Part shown: piece after piece, positions 25,988-34,820 of the stretch
Numbering within the stretch: position 1 is the stretch's first letter
Layout: each line of letters starts with the position of its first letter
Assembly: GCF_001435975.1 (NCBI RefSeq)
Contig: NZ_AYYR01000032.1
Location: 1 to 62,703 of the forward strand
Direction of reading: 5' to 3'
Length of the DNA: 62,703 nt
Source: Secundilactobacillus collinoides DSM 20515 = JCM 1123
Lineage (GTDB): Bacteria; Bacillota; Bacilli; Lactobacillales; Lactobacillaceae
The notes under the pieces: generated by a model
Told to the model about the DNA's origin: nothing
The model's input: the letters and a program-made list of their open reading frames with translations, nothing else
Databases searched by the model: none
Made by a program: the position numbers and the translations under genes

Positions 25988-26935
25988 CTATGGCTTGAAA
26001 ACGACCCGGTTCGTTGTTTGCGTCGGCCAGTTTTCGTGGACCGTGCTCAGTGGGAAAACAGTAGTCGCAACGGCTAACGTCCCATCCTCGATCAAAGCCA
26101 GCAAACCAGGCATGTGTCCCAAAAAGTCACGCCGATCAATTGAGCCGATACCACTGCCAACCAAGGTTAAATTTGTGCTCCGTAAGGCGGCTGCAGGCAA
26201 GGCAAACGTCTGACCAGCAATCGACCCAATTTCGATCCAGGTTAGCGGTTGAGCGTGGTTTTCTCGCAATCGCAGCATCGGCACCATGAATTTGGCGGTA
26301 ACATCACCCCAGAGGTAATCGAGAACGACGTCAGCATCGGCAAATTGCGGCAATGCTTTGGCCACGTCTTCGTCATTGCCCAAATTCACCACGGTAGCGC
26401 CAAGCTTTTCCGCTTCAGCTAACCGTTCCGCATTCCGGCCAACACCAATCACTTCAGCGGCACCAAAATATTTGGCAACGGTGACGGCTAACCGGCCGGC
26501 ATTACCAGTGACGCCGAGGATCACGACCTTTTTCCCATTAATTTTGTCGCCACCCAGTCGCGCTTCGATGGCCATGTATGATGACATAGCGGGATTGACA
26601 GTGGCGGCAATGATCTCCGGTGCCACGTTGCCGGTCAACGGCACCATCAAGTGTGAATTAATGGCTGTTTTTTCAGCTAATGCGCCGTAGATCGGTTTAT
26701 TTGCGTTGAAGTAGACCAGCTGACCATCTTTCGTTCGGCCAACACCATCGACCCCGGGAATCATCGGTAATTGATGATCACTGCTGTAGTGGGACCCGTT
26801 TGCGATGGCGCGAACGACTTGGTTAACACTGGCGGCTAAAACGGTAATTTCAGTCTCGCCTGGTTCAACTACTGGGTCAGCAAAATCCTGGTATTGTGGT
26901 GCTTGGTTAAAATCTGTAACAACTGCTGCTTTCAT
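25988..26935 (-). CDS. Zinc-independent MDR-family alcohol dehydrogenase/quinone oxidoreductase-like protein
   Basis: A 315-residue medium-chain dehydrogenase/reductase. The N-terminal GroES-like domain has MIPGVDGVGR; the Rossmann nucleotide site reads VVILGVTGNAGRLAVTVAKYFGA with the following VIGVGRN. No Cys/His zinc ligands of classical alcohol dehydrogenases are seen, so a quinone-reductase-like role is likely. The ATG (26933-26935) follows AAAGGAAGTC. It is divergent from a MarR gene, with three ATTAC-type palindromes between them, so it is probably induced by an electrophile or quinone sensed by that regulator. Confidence 0.83.
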   Translation of the reverse strand: MKAAVVTDFNQAPQYQDFADPVVEPGETEITVLAASVNQVVRAIANGSHYSSDHQLPMIPGVDGVGRTKDGQLVYFNANKPIYGALAEKTAINSHLMVPLTGNVAPEIIAATVNPAMSSYMAIEARLGGDKINGKKVVILGVTGNAGRLAVTVAKYFGAAEVIGVGRNAERLAEAEKLGATVVNLGNDEDVAKALPQFADADVVLDYLWGDVTAKFMVPMLRLRENHAQPLTWIEIGSIAGQTFALPAAALRSTNLTLVGSGIGSIDRRDFLGHMPGLLALIEDGTLAVATTVFPLSTVHENWPTQTTNRVVFKP

Positions 26936-26982
26936 AATAAGACTTCCTTTTTTTAATTTGATTTCGTTTAAGTTGCATTTCA

Positions 26983-27046
26983 ATTACTAGTAATATAAAA
27001 TGAGCATAACATCAATTACCTGTAATGTAAATAGATTACTAGTAAT
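26983..27046. promoter_or_regulatory. Three palindromic operators between oxidoreductase and marR genes
   Basis: ATTACTAGTAAT occurs twice as a perfect palindrome (26983-26994, 27035-27046) and once as ATTACCTGTAAT (27015-27026). Centre spacings are 32 and 20 bases. They flank both divergent promoters and are the obvious binding sites for the MarR protein encoded at 27066. Confidence 0.85.
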
Positions 27047-27065
27047 ATATTTAAGGAGTTTAGCT

Positions 27066-27566
27066 ATGTCAACCAACAAAGAAACGCTCAATCAGCTCCG
27101 TGAAGCCATTGATGACGTCCATGATCAACGGAAACTTTTTCAACACTCACTGACCCAAGAAATAATTGCCAGTCATGAATTTAGTGATGAACAACTTGCC
27201 AAAATCACTAAAATGAAGCTCAATCACTCTAAGGTCGAGATTCTCAGCATCGTCAATGATGCGGGCGAACTGCCGTATAAAACGCTCACAGAACAGGCTT
27301 CTTTTTCTCAGGGCATGGTTTCGCGCTACGTCAAGCAATTAATTACCGCCAACCTCTTGACCAAGGTAAATTTGCCAGACAATAACAAAGCGTATAACTT
27401 GCAAGTCACTGATGCAGGCCGCATCCTTGCCGAGCAACACGATGCAATGCACGTGAAAATGGATACTGCTTACAACGCAGTGTTGTCTCAATTTTCGGAT
27501 AAGCGCATTGCAAAAACCATTGAACTGCTGCAGGCTTTGGCGACGACGCACCTTGAGAAACGGTGA
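27066..27566 (+). CDS. MarR-family transcriptional regulator
   Basis: A 166-residue winged-helix protein. The recognition region is around residues 60-90 (LPYKTLTEQASFSQGMVSRYVKQL), followed by the wing NLPDNNKAYNLQVTDAGR. The ATG at 27066 follows AAGGAG. A 22-codon upstream extension exists in frame but it begins before the operators and lacks an SD. The gene is divergent from the oxidoreductase and likely represses both. Confidence 0.85.
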   Translation: MSTNKETLNQLREAIDDVHDQRKLFQHSLTQEIIASHEFSDEQLAKITKMKLNHSKVEILSIVNDAGELPYKTLTEQASFSQGMVSRYVKQLITANLLTKVNLPDNNKAYNLQVTDAGRILAEQHDAMHVKMDTAYNAVLSQFSDKRIAKTIELLQALATTHLEKR

Positions 27567-27573
27567 AAACAGC

Positions 27574-27616
27574 AAAAAGGACCAGTTCGCGATTAACTGA
27601 CGAACTGGTCCTTTTT
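27574..27616. terminator. Bidirectional terminator between marR and htpX
   Basis: AAAAAGGACCAGTTCG and its perfect complement around an 11-base loop, with A and T runs at the ends. Serves the convergent genes. Confidence 0.9.
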
Positions 27617-27688
27617 ACGTTTATTTTAGTATATGTGCTGTCTCGAATTTAATTAAATCAAGACGGCTTAACACTTACCATTCATAAA

Positions 27689-28591
27689 TTACATTTTCTC
27701 TAGTCGTGCGATCCGTTCTGCCATCGGCGGGTGCGTATCAAAAAGGTGCGACATCGACCGCTTCTTTTTGAACGGATCTGAAATATAAAGTGCTGCGCTG
27801 CTTGGATCGGCTTCCTTCATCGGTTTGCTATCCGATATCTTTTCTAAAGCTGAAATCAGCCCCTGCGGATTCCGCGTCAGTTCAACGCTGCCCGCATCGG
27901 CCAAGTATTCTCGGTTACGCGACAGCGCCATCTGCGCAATGGTGGCAGCCAGCGGGCCAAGAATCAGTAACAGTATCGAAACGACCATCATGATCAGTTG
28001 CACATAGCCGTTACCCTCTTCTTTATCATTGTTTCGACGGCGACCGCCGCCCCACCAGAACCAATGGGACGCAAAGTTGACCAGCAAACTAATGGCCGCG
28101 GACAGCGCTAAGGCAATCGTCTGTAACCGAATATCATAGTTGCGCACGTGAGTCATTTCATGACCCATGACGCCTTCCAACTCTTCCCGGTTCAGGCGAT
28201 CAAGGATACCGCTGGTAGCAGCCACGGCTGCATGTTGCGGGTCGTTTCCCGTTGCGAACGCGTTTGGACTCGGATCATCAATAATAAAGACCCGCGGCAT
28301 TGGTACCCGGGCAACTAACGCCATATCTTCAACAACGTGCCATAGTTCCGGTGCGTCCGCCTCATTTTTGATTTCTCGCGCGTGATTCATGGACATGACC
28401 ACATTTGTTGAGTTGCCGATCATAATGCCACAGTAGATCGCCGCCACGACAACCGCAGCAATCATCCCAATCACACCGTTATCATAAAAAACGTACCCTA
28501 AGGCAAATCCGATTGCAATCAACAGCAGCACAAAGCCAATCAGAACGTAAATCGTGCGCCGTTTATTCCGCGCAATCTGTTCGAATAGCAT
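27689..28591 (-). CDS. htpX: Membrane zinc metalloprotease HtpX
   Basis: A 300-residue M48 protease of membrane protein quality control. Two membrane segments lie at about 12-58. The zinc motif HEMTH is at 144-148, and two further hydrophobic segments follow around 160-215. The third ligand Glu is expected in the [13 protein letters not shown] segment. It follows lemA by 118 bases on the same strand, the common lemA-htpX pairing of lactobacilli and streptococci. The ATG follows AGGGAGGAC. Confidence 0.93.
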   Translation of the reverse strand: MLFEQIARNKRRTIYVLIGFVLLLIAIGFALGYVFYDNGVIGMIAAVVVAAIYCGIMIGNSTNVVMSMNHAREIKNEADAPELWHVVEDMALVARVPMPRVFIIDDPSPNAFATGNDPQHAAVAATSGILDRLNREELEGVMGHEMTHVRNYDIRLQTIALALSAAISLLVNFASHWFWWGGGRRRNNDKEEGNGYVQLIMMVVSILLLILGPLAATIAQMALSRNREYLADAGSVELTRNPQGLISALEKISDSKPMKEADPSSAALYISDPFKKKRSMSHLFDTHPPMAERIARLEKM

Positions 28592-28709
28592 GGCTTGTCC
28601 TCCCTTTTTGGTTTTCTTGTGACTTATTTTGGGCGTTTATATCAGATTTTATTGGCACCTTTTGGCAGCATCAGTCTCGCTGTAAAAGGCTGGCCACCCT
28701 TAAAACACC

Positions 28710-29273
28710 TTACTTATCAAAAGAAACCTTAGGCGCTTCCTTCTCTTCTTCAGGTACTTGTAGGTACTCAGAAATCGTAAAGTGGTGGATTCCAGCAACA
28801 ATGTTGCTTGGGAAGGATTGGATCTTGAGGTTAAAGCTGGCTACGCTTGAGTTATACAGTTGCCGTGAGTAGGCAATCTTGTTCTCCGTGTTAGTCAGTT
28901 CTTCCATTAACTTCGTGTATTCGTCGTTAGCCTTCAGATCTGGATATGCTTCTGCGACAGCAAAGATACTCTTCAGTGAATTACTCAGTTGGTCAGAAAC
29001 GTCCATCATCTTTTGGTGATCACCAGCTGGCATGTTCATCAACTGGTTCCGCAAGCCGACAACCTTTTCCAAGGTGCTTTGTTCGTAGTGACTGTAACCC
29101 TTTACCGTTTCAATCAAGTTGGGAATCAAATCATTCCGCCGCTTTAATTGAACGTCGATTTGGCTCCACGATTCTTGAACGTAAGTCCGACCCTTGATCA
29201 AGCCGTTGTAGGCGCTGACGTAAAAGATTGCCAGCAAGACAATGATCACAATTGCAATTATCCAAGCTATCAT
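28710..29273 (-). CDS. lemA: LemA family protein
   Basis: A 187-residue protein with one N-terminal membrane segment (residues 2-22) and a helical bundle carrying the conserved VQESWSQIDVQLKRRNDLIPNLIETVKGY pattern (in pieces), then LRNQLMN and AYPDLKAN. Most of it probably lies outside the membrane. Its role is not well defined. It is co-oriented with htpX and likely co-transcribed. Confidence 0.92.
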   Translation of the reverse strand: MIAWIIAIVIIVLLAIFYVSAYNGLIKGRTYVQESWSQIDVQLKRRNDLIPNLIETVKGYSHYEQSTLEKVVGLRNQLMNMPAGDHQKMMDVSDQLSNSLKSIFAVAEAYPDLKANDEYTKLMEELTNTENKIAYSRQLYNSSVASFNLKIQSFPSNIVAGIHHFTISEYLQVPEEEKEAPKVSFDK

Positions 29274-29483
29274 TTCAGTATTCCCCCGTTTAATTGGATT
29301 TGATATATCTATTTTAACAGGTCTGATACGTATTTTCGGTTAAGAATGCGTTATTCTTTGGAATTTTTACAAATTAGCCGCCTGTTAAGGCCAGTTTGTT
29401 TAAAAATTCACCCGTACATACTATAACTACGGAAAAATGCTGTTTTGTTCTAAATTACTGACTAACATTTCGGCACGCGATGG

Positions 29484-30647
29484 TCACTTCTTGCTTTGCA
29501 GCAACTCCGCCATACCAGAAACAGCCGCTTTAATATTGTCCATACTTGACGCGTAGCTGATGCGGATATACCGGTCATCGCCAAACGGTTTCCCTGGCAT
29601 TACGCCAACGTGGTATTTTGCAGCCAGTTCATCCGCGAATTCAACACTTGTCTGATGACAGATTTCGGGAATCTTGGCGAAAATGTAGAAGGCCCCGCCA
29701 GGCTTAACCATTTCAAACCCGAGCTTCTGTAATTCTGCTGCCAAATAAGTACACCGTTTTTCATAGATGACCCGCATCTTCTCGGCATCAGCCTGGCCGT
29801 GGGTCAGCGCTTAAACTGACGCGTACTGCACGATTGACGTTGGCGTCGTCACCTGAAACTGGTGGGCTTTTGCAATTTCGTCGATGATCCCGGTCGGCCC
29901 GAATACGAAACCAATGCGCCAGCCCGTCATTGCGTGGGATTTCGACAAGCCGTTTACGATAATCGTTTGGTCTGGTAACCAAGCGGATAAACTATAGTGT
30001 TTTGCGCCACCATATAGTAATTCACCATAAATTTCATCACTGATGACCCATATCTTGTTGTCACGCAACACATCAACTAACGCGTGCAACTGGTCTTCCG
30101 TGTAGATCACACCAGTCGGGTTGCATGGATCTGTAATCACGACACCCTTAATCGGCGTCTCCGGGTTAGCATCAATTGCCGCCTGAACTTGTTCAGGTGT
30201 CAGCACAAAGTCGGAAGTACTGGTATCCACCATGATTGCCTTTAAATGGTTCACCCCGGCTAGAGCTTTGTATACAGGATAGGCTGGTGCCGGAATGATC
30301 ACCCCTTCCCCAGGTTTGAACAGCGTTTTGAAGGTGGCTGCTAAGCCCTCCGTCGCCCCAACTGAACAGACAATTTGGTCGGCCGTGTAGTTGTACCCAA
30401 ACTTTTCACGATAGTATTCAGACGCCGCGTCACGCAATTCCTGAATCCCCCAATAATAAGGATAATGTGATTTATCGTCAGTAATTGCCTTGATGGCAGC
30501 GAGTTTAATATGTTCTGGTACGTTAAAGTCGGGCTCGCCTAAGGTTAATTTGACGATGTTCGGGTCCTGACTGATCTTGTGGTCAAACGCTCTGAGTGCT
30601 GATGGTGCGACGCTGGTGATATCTGGGTTGAGTTCATTGATTTCCAT
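29484..30647 (-). pseudogene. Class I/II aminotransferase interrupted by an in-frame stop
   Basis: The frame runs from ATG 30645-30647 (SD TGGAGG) to 29484, 387 codons, the usual length of PatA/aromatic aminotransferase-like enzymes. At 29811-29813 a TAA stop (codon 279) interrupts it; the frame then continues unchanged with ALTHGQADAEKMR. The first part has the PLP-lysine motif NGLSKSHAMTGWRIGF and PCNPTGVIY. The second part has the substrate-binding YIRISYA arginine. A single base change would explain the stop. A truncated 278-residue product lacks the small domain and should be inactive. Sequencing error cannot be excluded. Confidence 0.85.
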
Positions 30648-30885
30648 AGGATGGCCTCCATTTTTGTGATTCATTTCACTTGAAAAATTAAACGTATCCG
30701 TCTGTTTAAAGTTTACCACAGAATGATTTACCCGCTTTTAATATTGTGTGGCGATTCTTGCTTTGAAACAACACTCCAGTTTTTCACCCGAAAGCAGATA
30801 GGTATTCCTGTCGATAGCCACAACTGACAGCACCCCTTTCCTATGTTAAACTTTTAAGTAAACCAAATTTCAGGAGGAACACAAC

Positions 30886-31110
30886 ATGACATTCGAAGCA
30901 ATTTTACCCTATCTCAAAAAAGGCGACCACGTCGTTCGAACTGGTTGGGAAGGGACTGAACTTTACGTCCAGCTTCAGCCAATGGGCACATTTGACGGTG
31001 ACCAATTGAACCCCTATTTTCTGATCAAGACCGAAGATGAAGCCTTCAGCATGTGGTCACCGACAGACTGCGACATTCTGGCTGACGACTGGGAACTTGT
31101 GGCGGACTAA
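30886..31110 (+). CDS. DUF2829 (Tad2-family) small protein
   Basis: A 74-residue protein matching the DUF2829 pattern: an N-terminal FEAILPYLKKGDHVVRTGW and a C-terminal MWSPTDCDILADDWELV. Phage members of this family (Tad2) sequester the cyclic nucleotide signals of Thoeris defence; chromosomal members in lactobacilli are of unknown role. The ATG follows AGGAGGAAC. The stop overlaps the start of the SDR gene by one base, so the two form an operon. The phage-type function here is not demonstrated. Confidence 0.82.
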   Translation: MTFEAILPYLKKGDHVVRTGWEGTELYVQLQPMGTFDGDQLNPYFLIKTEDEAFSMWSPTDCDILADDWELVAD

Positions 31111-31865
31111 TGACCGATGCATTTCAGAATCAAACGGTCGTTGTGACTGGCGCGGCATCCGGAATCGGTGCTGCTCAGGCTGAAAAATTCATTGCTGCCG
31201 GGGCCACCGTGGTTGCCGTGGACAACAATGCGGATGGGTTGCAGCAGCTCGCCGAAAAATGCAATTCTGCGTCGCTGCACACGCTGGTCGGTGACGTCAG
31301 CAACCAGGCGACCAGCACCCAGACGCTGACCCGCGTTAACAAGGTCAGTGACCATCTGGATATTGTTTGTAATACCGCTGGCGTGCTTGATGCGTACAAG
31401 CCCGCAATGGACACTAGTTTTGCTGACTGGCAGCATATTTTAAACGTCGATCTCAACAGTCAATTTCTGATGGTCAAGGCAGTGCTGCCCCAAATGCTGG
31501 CTCAGCACCACGGTGTTTTTGTCAACATGGCGTCAATTGCCGGCCTCGTTGCCGGTGGTGGCGGCATTGCCTACACCGCGGCCAAGCACGCAATCATTGG
31601 TATGACCAAACAGCTCGATATCGATTACGCCGACCAGGGTATTCGTGCCAATTGCTTGGCACCGGGTGCCATCAACACGCCGATGAACGCTGCCGATTTT
31701 GCGGGTGACGGTCACATGGCTAAGTGGGTTGCTTCGGAAACGCCGGCCAAACGTTGGGCAACGGCCGAGGAAGTAGCTGATTTAACGTTGTTTGTCGCCA
31801 GTTCGAAAGCTGACTACATTCATGGGGTGACCATCCCGATCGACGGCGGCTGGCTAGCAAAGTAG
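31110..31865 (+). CDS. Short-chain dehydrogenase/reductase
   Basis: A 251-residue classical SDR. The cofactor motif is TGAASGIG (13-20), the structural NTAG at 88-91, and the catalytic Ser142, Tyr155 and Lys159 are all present. D38 after the second strand suggests NAD(H) preference. The substrate is unknown; resemblance is to 3-oxoacyl-ACP reductase-like enzymes. It overlaps the upstream Tad2-family gene by one base. No terminator is evident until the QueT leader. Confidence 0.9.
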   Translation: MTDAFQNQTVVVTGAASGIGAAQAEKFIAAGATVVAVDNNADGLQQLAEKCNSASLHTLVGDVSNQATSTQTLTRVNKVSDHLDIVCNTAGVLDAYKPAMDTSFADWQHILNVDLNSQFLMVKAVLPQMLAQHHGVFVNMASIAGLVAGGGGIAYTAAKHAIIGMTKQLDIDYADQGIRANCLAPGAINTPMNAADFAGDGHMAKWVASETPAKRWATAEEVADLTLFVASSKADYIHGVTIPIDGGWLAK

Positions 31866-31960
31866 TTTTTTTCAAATCCAGCCTTGCCAAGTTTGTCAAA
31901 GTGTTGCACACTAGAACACGGATAAAATTCATTTAAATGGCGTCAAATCTGACCGATGCC

Positions 31961-32022
31961 ACTACGACACTTCATTTTCCTTTGGTCGTAGTTATGACTA
32001 GCCCCTCGCGGCTACAAAGGAG
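31961..32022 (+). ncRNA. preQ1-II-type riboswitch upstream of queT
   Basis: Stem ACTACGAC/GTCGTAGT (31961-31968, 31985-31992) has a loop with TTCCTTT (31977-31983), which can pair with AAAGGAG (32016-32022), the ribosome binding site of queT. A second hairpin TAGCC-CCTCGC-GGCTA (31999-32014) lies between. This order is the H-type pseudoknot of the preQ1-II (COG4708) class. Ligand binding would hide the SD and stop translation. Identified by structure, not by alignment. Confidence 0.75.
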
Positions 32023-32028
32023 ATCACT

Positions 32029-32532
32029 ATGAAAAATTCCACCAATACATCTAGTTTGTCGACCCAAAGCATTGCGAAAACAGCCGTCGTGGCAGCCCTC
32101 TACGTTGTCATCACACTGGTCCTCGCGCCAATTAGTTTCGGAGCTGTTCAGCTTCGATTTGCAGAAATGTTTAACTATCTGGCCCTGTACAACAAGCGCT
32201 ATATCTGGGGTGTCACACTAGGTGTTTTTTTAGCGAACTTTGCGTCACCGACCTGGGCGTTTGACGTGCCGATTGGCAGTCTGTCAACGTTGCTGGTTTT
32301 GATTTTCGTTCGGTTCGTAACCGCTAAAATCAAGGACATGCGCGTTAAGTTCGTCATCACCGCCATCATCGTGGCGATTTCGATGTTCAGTATCGCTGGC
32401 GAACTCTACTGGGTCTCAAAGATTCCGTTCTGGATGAGCTGGCTGACCATTGGCCTGGGTGAACTGTTGTCGATGGCCGTTGGCGGCTTTATCATTTACC
32501 CAATCAGCAAACGGATCAACTTAAGCGACTAA
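32029..32532 (+). CDS. queT: QueT-type queuosine precursor transporter (ECF S component)
   Basis: A 167-residue membrane protein with five or six segments. The segment APISFGAVQLRFAEMFNYL is typical of the QueT family (COG4708), which brings in queuosine precursors through the energy-coupling-factor module encoded elsewhere. The preQ1-type riboswitch directly upstream supports the role. The ATG follows AAAGGAG with seven bases spacing. Confidence 0.88.
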   Translation: MKNSTNTSSLSTQSIAKTAVVAALYVVITLVLAPISFGAVQLRFAEMFNYLALYNKRYIWGVTLGVFLANFASPTWAFDVPIGSLSTLLVLIFVRFVTAKIKDMRVKFVITAIIVAISMFSIAGELYWVSKIPFWMSWLTIGLGELLSMAVGGFIIYPISKRINLSD

Positions 32533-32626
32533 TTAAAAATGACGCTGGATCAAAAGTCCCTACACGCCATAAAATGATTCTTTTAGCGTGTTCTGGATAT
32601 CTGGTCTGAACGCTCGCTATGAATAC

Positions 32627-32675
32627 AAGCGCTCCTAGTTGAAAATCCGAGTTGGATTTTCAACTAGGAGCGCTT
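32627..32675. repeat. Palindromic intergenic element, copy 3
   Basis: Perfect 22-base arms, starting AAGCGCTCCTAGTTG and ending at the mirrored AAGCGCTT end, surround a five-base loop. The inner GAAAATCC/GGATTTTC is shared with copy 1. The A/T flanks that complete the ATATAAGCG motif are eroded here. It lies between queT and the convergent alarmone synthetase gene and can terminate both. Confidence 0.85.
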
Positions 32676-32708
32676 TTGTCTGGAAAGAAACTAAATTTTG
32701 TCTCATTC

Positions 32709-33410
32709 TTATTTTGTTTGTGCTTTTTTCTGGTTCCCTTCATTTGAATCCTGATCCGTCTGCTGCCAAATATCCTCTCGCAGTGAATCCATTTTGTTAT
32801 CCAATCGGGTAATATCCTGCGCCGTTTTCGCCAAATCCGCGCGAATGGCATCCTTATTTGGAATGTCCTTCTTGTAGTTCAACTCATGTTCCACTGAAGC
32901 CCAGAAATTCATCGCAATGGTGCGAATCTGAATTTCCACATCAATGTTTTCCGTCCCACTGCTAAAGTAGATCGGCACAGACACGATGATGTGCAGGCTG
33001 CGGTAGCCATTGGTTTTGGGGTGAGCAATGTAGTCTTTTCGCTGAACAACGCGCACATCTGGTTGGTCCAACAGCATATCTTCCAACGTGTACACATCGC
33101 TGATAAACCGCGTAATGACTCGCACACCAGCAATGTCGTGCAGACCCGTAAACAGTGTTTGGCGGGTTTTTGGCAGGTGTTTACGGTCGACCTTTTCCAA
33201 AATACTGTCCGGTGATTTGATTCGGTGCTGAATGCTGTCAATCAGCGCATAATTGTTTTCTAGTTCAAATTCATGACTGAGAAACTGTAATTTATCCACA
33301 ACAAAATCCATGGCGGTACGAAAACGGATGGAGAAGCCTTCCCGCAATTTCATTGAATCAGAAATCGTGCGTTTGTCCACAATATCGTCGTAAAAGTCTC
33401 GATTTTCCAT
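32709..33410 (-). CDS. Small alarmone synthetase (RelQ/YjbM-like)
   Basis: A 233-residue single-domain (p)ppGpp synthetase. RelA/SpoT synthetase motifs are seen: HDIAGVRVI, HPKTNGYRSLH and VEIQIRTIAMNFWASVEHEL, with no hydrolase, TGS or ACT domain. The C-terminal tail is hydrophilic (Gln, Lys, Asn). It makes the stringent-response alarmone from GTP or GDP and ATP. I start at ATG 33408-33410 since GAGG is six bases upstream; an ATG two codons earlier abuts the SD. Confidence 0.9.
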   Translation of the reverse strand: MENRDFYDDIVDKRTISDSMKLREGFSIRFRTAMDFVVDKLQFLSHEFELENNYALIDSIQHRIKSPDSILEKVDRKHLPKTRQTLFTGLHDIAGVRVITRFISDVYTLEDMLLDQPDVRVVQRKDYIAHPKTNGYRSLHIIVSVPIYFSSGTENIDVEIQIRTIAMNFWASVEHELNYKKDIPNKDAIRADLAKTAQDITRLDNKMDSLREDIWQQTDQDSNEGNQKKAQTK

Positions 33411-33539
33411 GATCATCCTCGATTTTTTAACTTGTTAACTCGTCAATTATTATACGCTAAATCACCCCACGATTTGAGAATTTCACCTTTTTTCTAAGAG
33501 TGGGCTATAATCAAATGGAGACCATCTAGGGGGTATACC

Positions 33540-34652
33540 ATGGCACCAAACTACATTGGCTATTTAAAGTTCGGCTGGCTGTTTTGTCTGATCTGGCTAG
33601 TTATCTTTCTTTTCGGCTACCTGCGTGACCGAACCAAACTGCGCAACGGCATCTGGTTCAGTATCTTCTTTTATTCATTCTGGATCGACCTTGGGCTGAC
33701 CATCATTGCGACGAACAATGACAAACTCATCTATCCGATTGGGCTGCTGTTCATCTTCTTTCTGTTCTGCATTGGTATCGCATTTGCGTTGCAAGCTTTT
33801 CTATTGCTCTGGAACGCGGCAATTGTTTGGCGGCGGGAGAGTCATTCACCGGCGAACATGCTGACGCTTTACCTGGGCATCATCATTTTACTCATGCCCT
33901 TCGCAGAACGACTCATCGTCCACCACTTGCCGCTTTTTTGGTCAAACTTACTGATTACATTTCCAGTACTCTGCATCGCATACGCGGCGTTCTGGTTCTA
34001 CAATTACCTGACCGTGCTGGTGCTGTACCAGTTCTATTGGCCGCGATATAACAAGGATTTCATCATCGTGCTGGGAGCCGGCCTTATGAACGGCGACCAA
34101 GTTACACCGCTTCTAAGTCAACGAATCGACCGCGGAATCAAATTCTATCAAAAACAACTCAAGAAGAAAAACAAGCGTGCCAAAATGATTCTGTCTGGCG
34201 GCCAGGGTGGCGATGAAACCGTGCCCGAGGGTGAGGCCATGCGCAAATACGCGGTGGCCCATGGTGCTAACCCAAACGATGCCATTGCTGAAGCTGAGTC
34301 AAAAACAACCCTGCAAAACATGCAATATTCAAAAAGAATCATCGACAGTTTAAAAATCGACAAACCTAAAACGATATTCGTGACCAACAACTACCACACC
34401 TTCCGAGCAGCAATGTTTGCAAAGACAGTCGGACTAAAAGCCAGCGGCCTCGGTTCACGAACAGCCCGATTCTTCCTGCCAAACGCGGTGATGCGTGAGT
34501 ACATTGCGGTGGTCAACCGGCAACGAAAAGTCCACCTCGTGATGATAATTGGTCTGTTTTTATTAGCGCTCCTGTTTAGCCTGTTGGAAGCTGAACCGGG
34601 AAGCGTTGGCCACATGCTTCAAGTCTTCCAGCAGTTTATTGATCATCTGTAA
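33540..34652 (+). CDS. YdcF-like (DUF218) membrane protein
   Basis: A 370-residue protein: about six N-terminal membrane segments (8-165), then a DUF218 domain (about 175-335) with DFIIVLGAGLMNGDQVTPLLSQRID, LSGGQGGDE, EGEAMRKYA and FVTNNYHTFRAAMFAK (in pieces), and one C-terminal membrane segment (342-360). Proteins of this ElyC/SanA/YdcF group are linked to envelope functions, but their reaction is unclear. Start ATG 33540 follows GGGGGTATACC, an acceptable SD. Confidence 0.85.
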   Translation: MAPNYIGYLKFGWLFCLIWLVIFLFGYLRDRTKLRNGIWFSIFFYSFWIDLGLTIIATNNDKLIYPIGLLFIFFLFCIGIAFALQAFLLLWNAAIVWRRESHSPANMLTLYLGIIILLMPFAERLIVHHLPLFWSNLLITFPVLCIAYAAFWFYNYLTVLVLYQFYWPRYNKDFIIVLGAGLMNGDQVTPLLSQRIDRGIKFYQKQLKKKNKRAKMILSGGQGGDETVPEGEAMRKYAVAHGANPNDAIAEAESKTTLQNMQYSKRIIDSLKIDKPKTIFVTNNYHTFRAAMFAKTVGLKASGLGSRTARFFLPNAVMREYIAVVNRQRKVHLVMIIGLFLLALLFSLLEAEPGSVGHMLQVFQQFIDHL

Positions 34653-34660
34653 TCGTAGTC

Positions 34661-34698
34661 AAAAAAAGCTTCAGGCCGCCTTGGTCTGAAGCTTTTTT
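34661..34698. terminator. Terminator between convergent genes
   Basis: AAAAAAAGCTTCAG and CTGAAGCTTTTTTA form the stem around an 11-base loop. It follows the YdcF-like gene and lies 120 bases past the convergent reductase gene's end. Confidence 0.88.
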
Positions 34699-34820
34699 AT
34701 TAATAGTTAAGAGGTGTTGTTATTCGTTCAAAAATTAACATCGATACAGCACGCTTCAGGTGGTGAAATTAAACCGATCACGGGATTGGGTTGTCGTGTC
34801 AAAGTGCTCTGTGCCACGCG

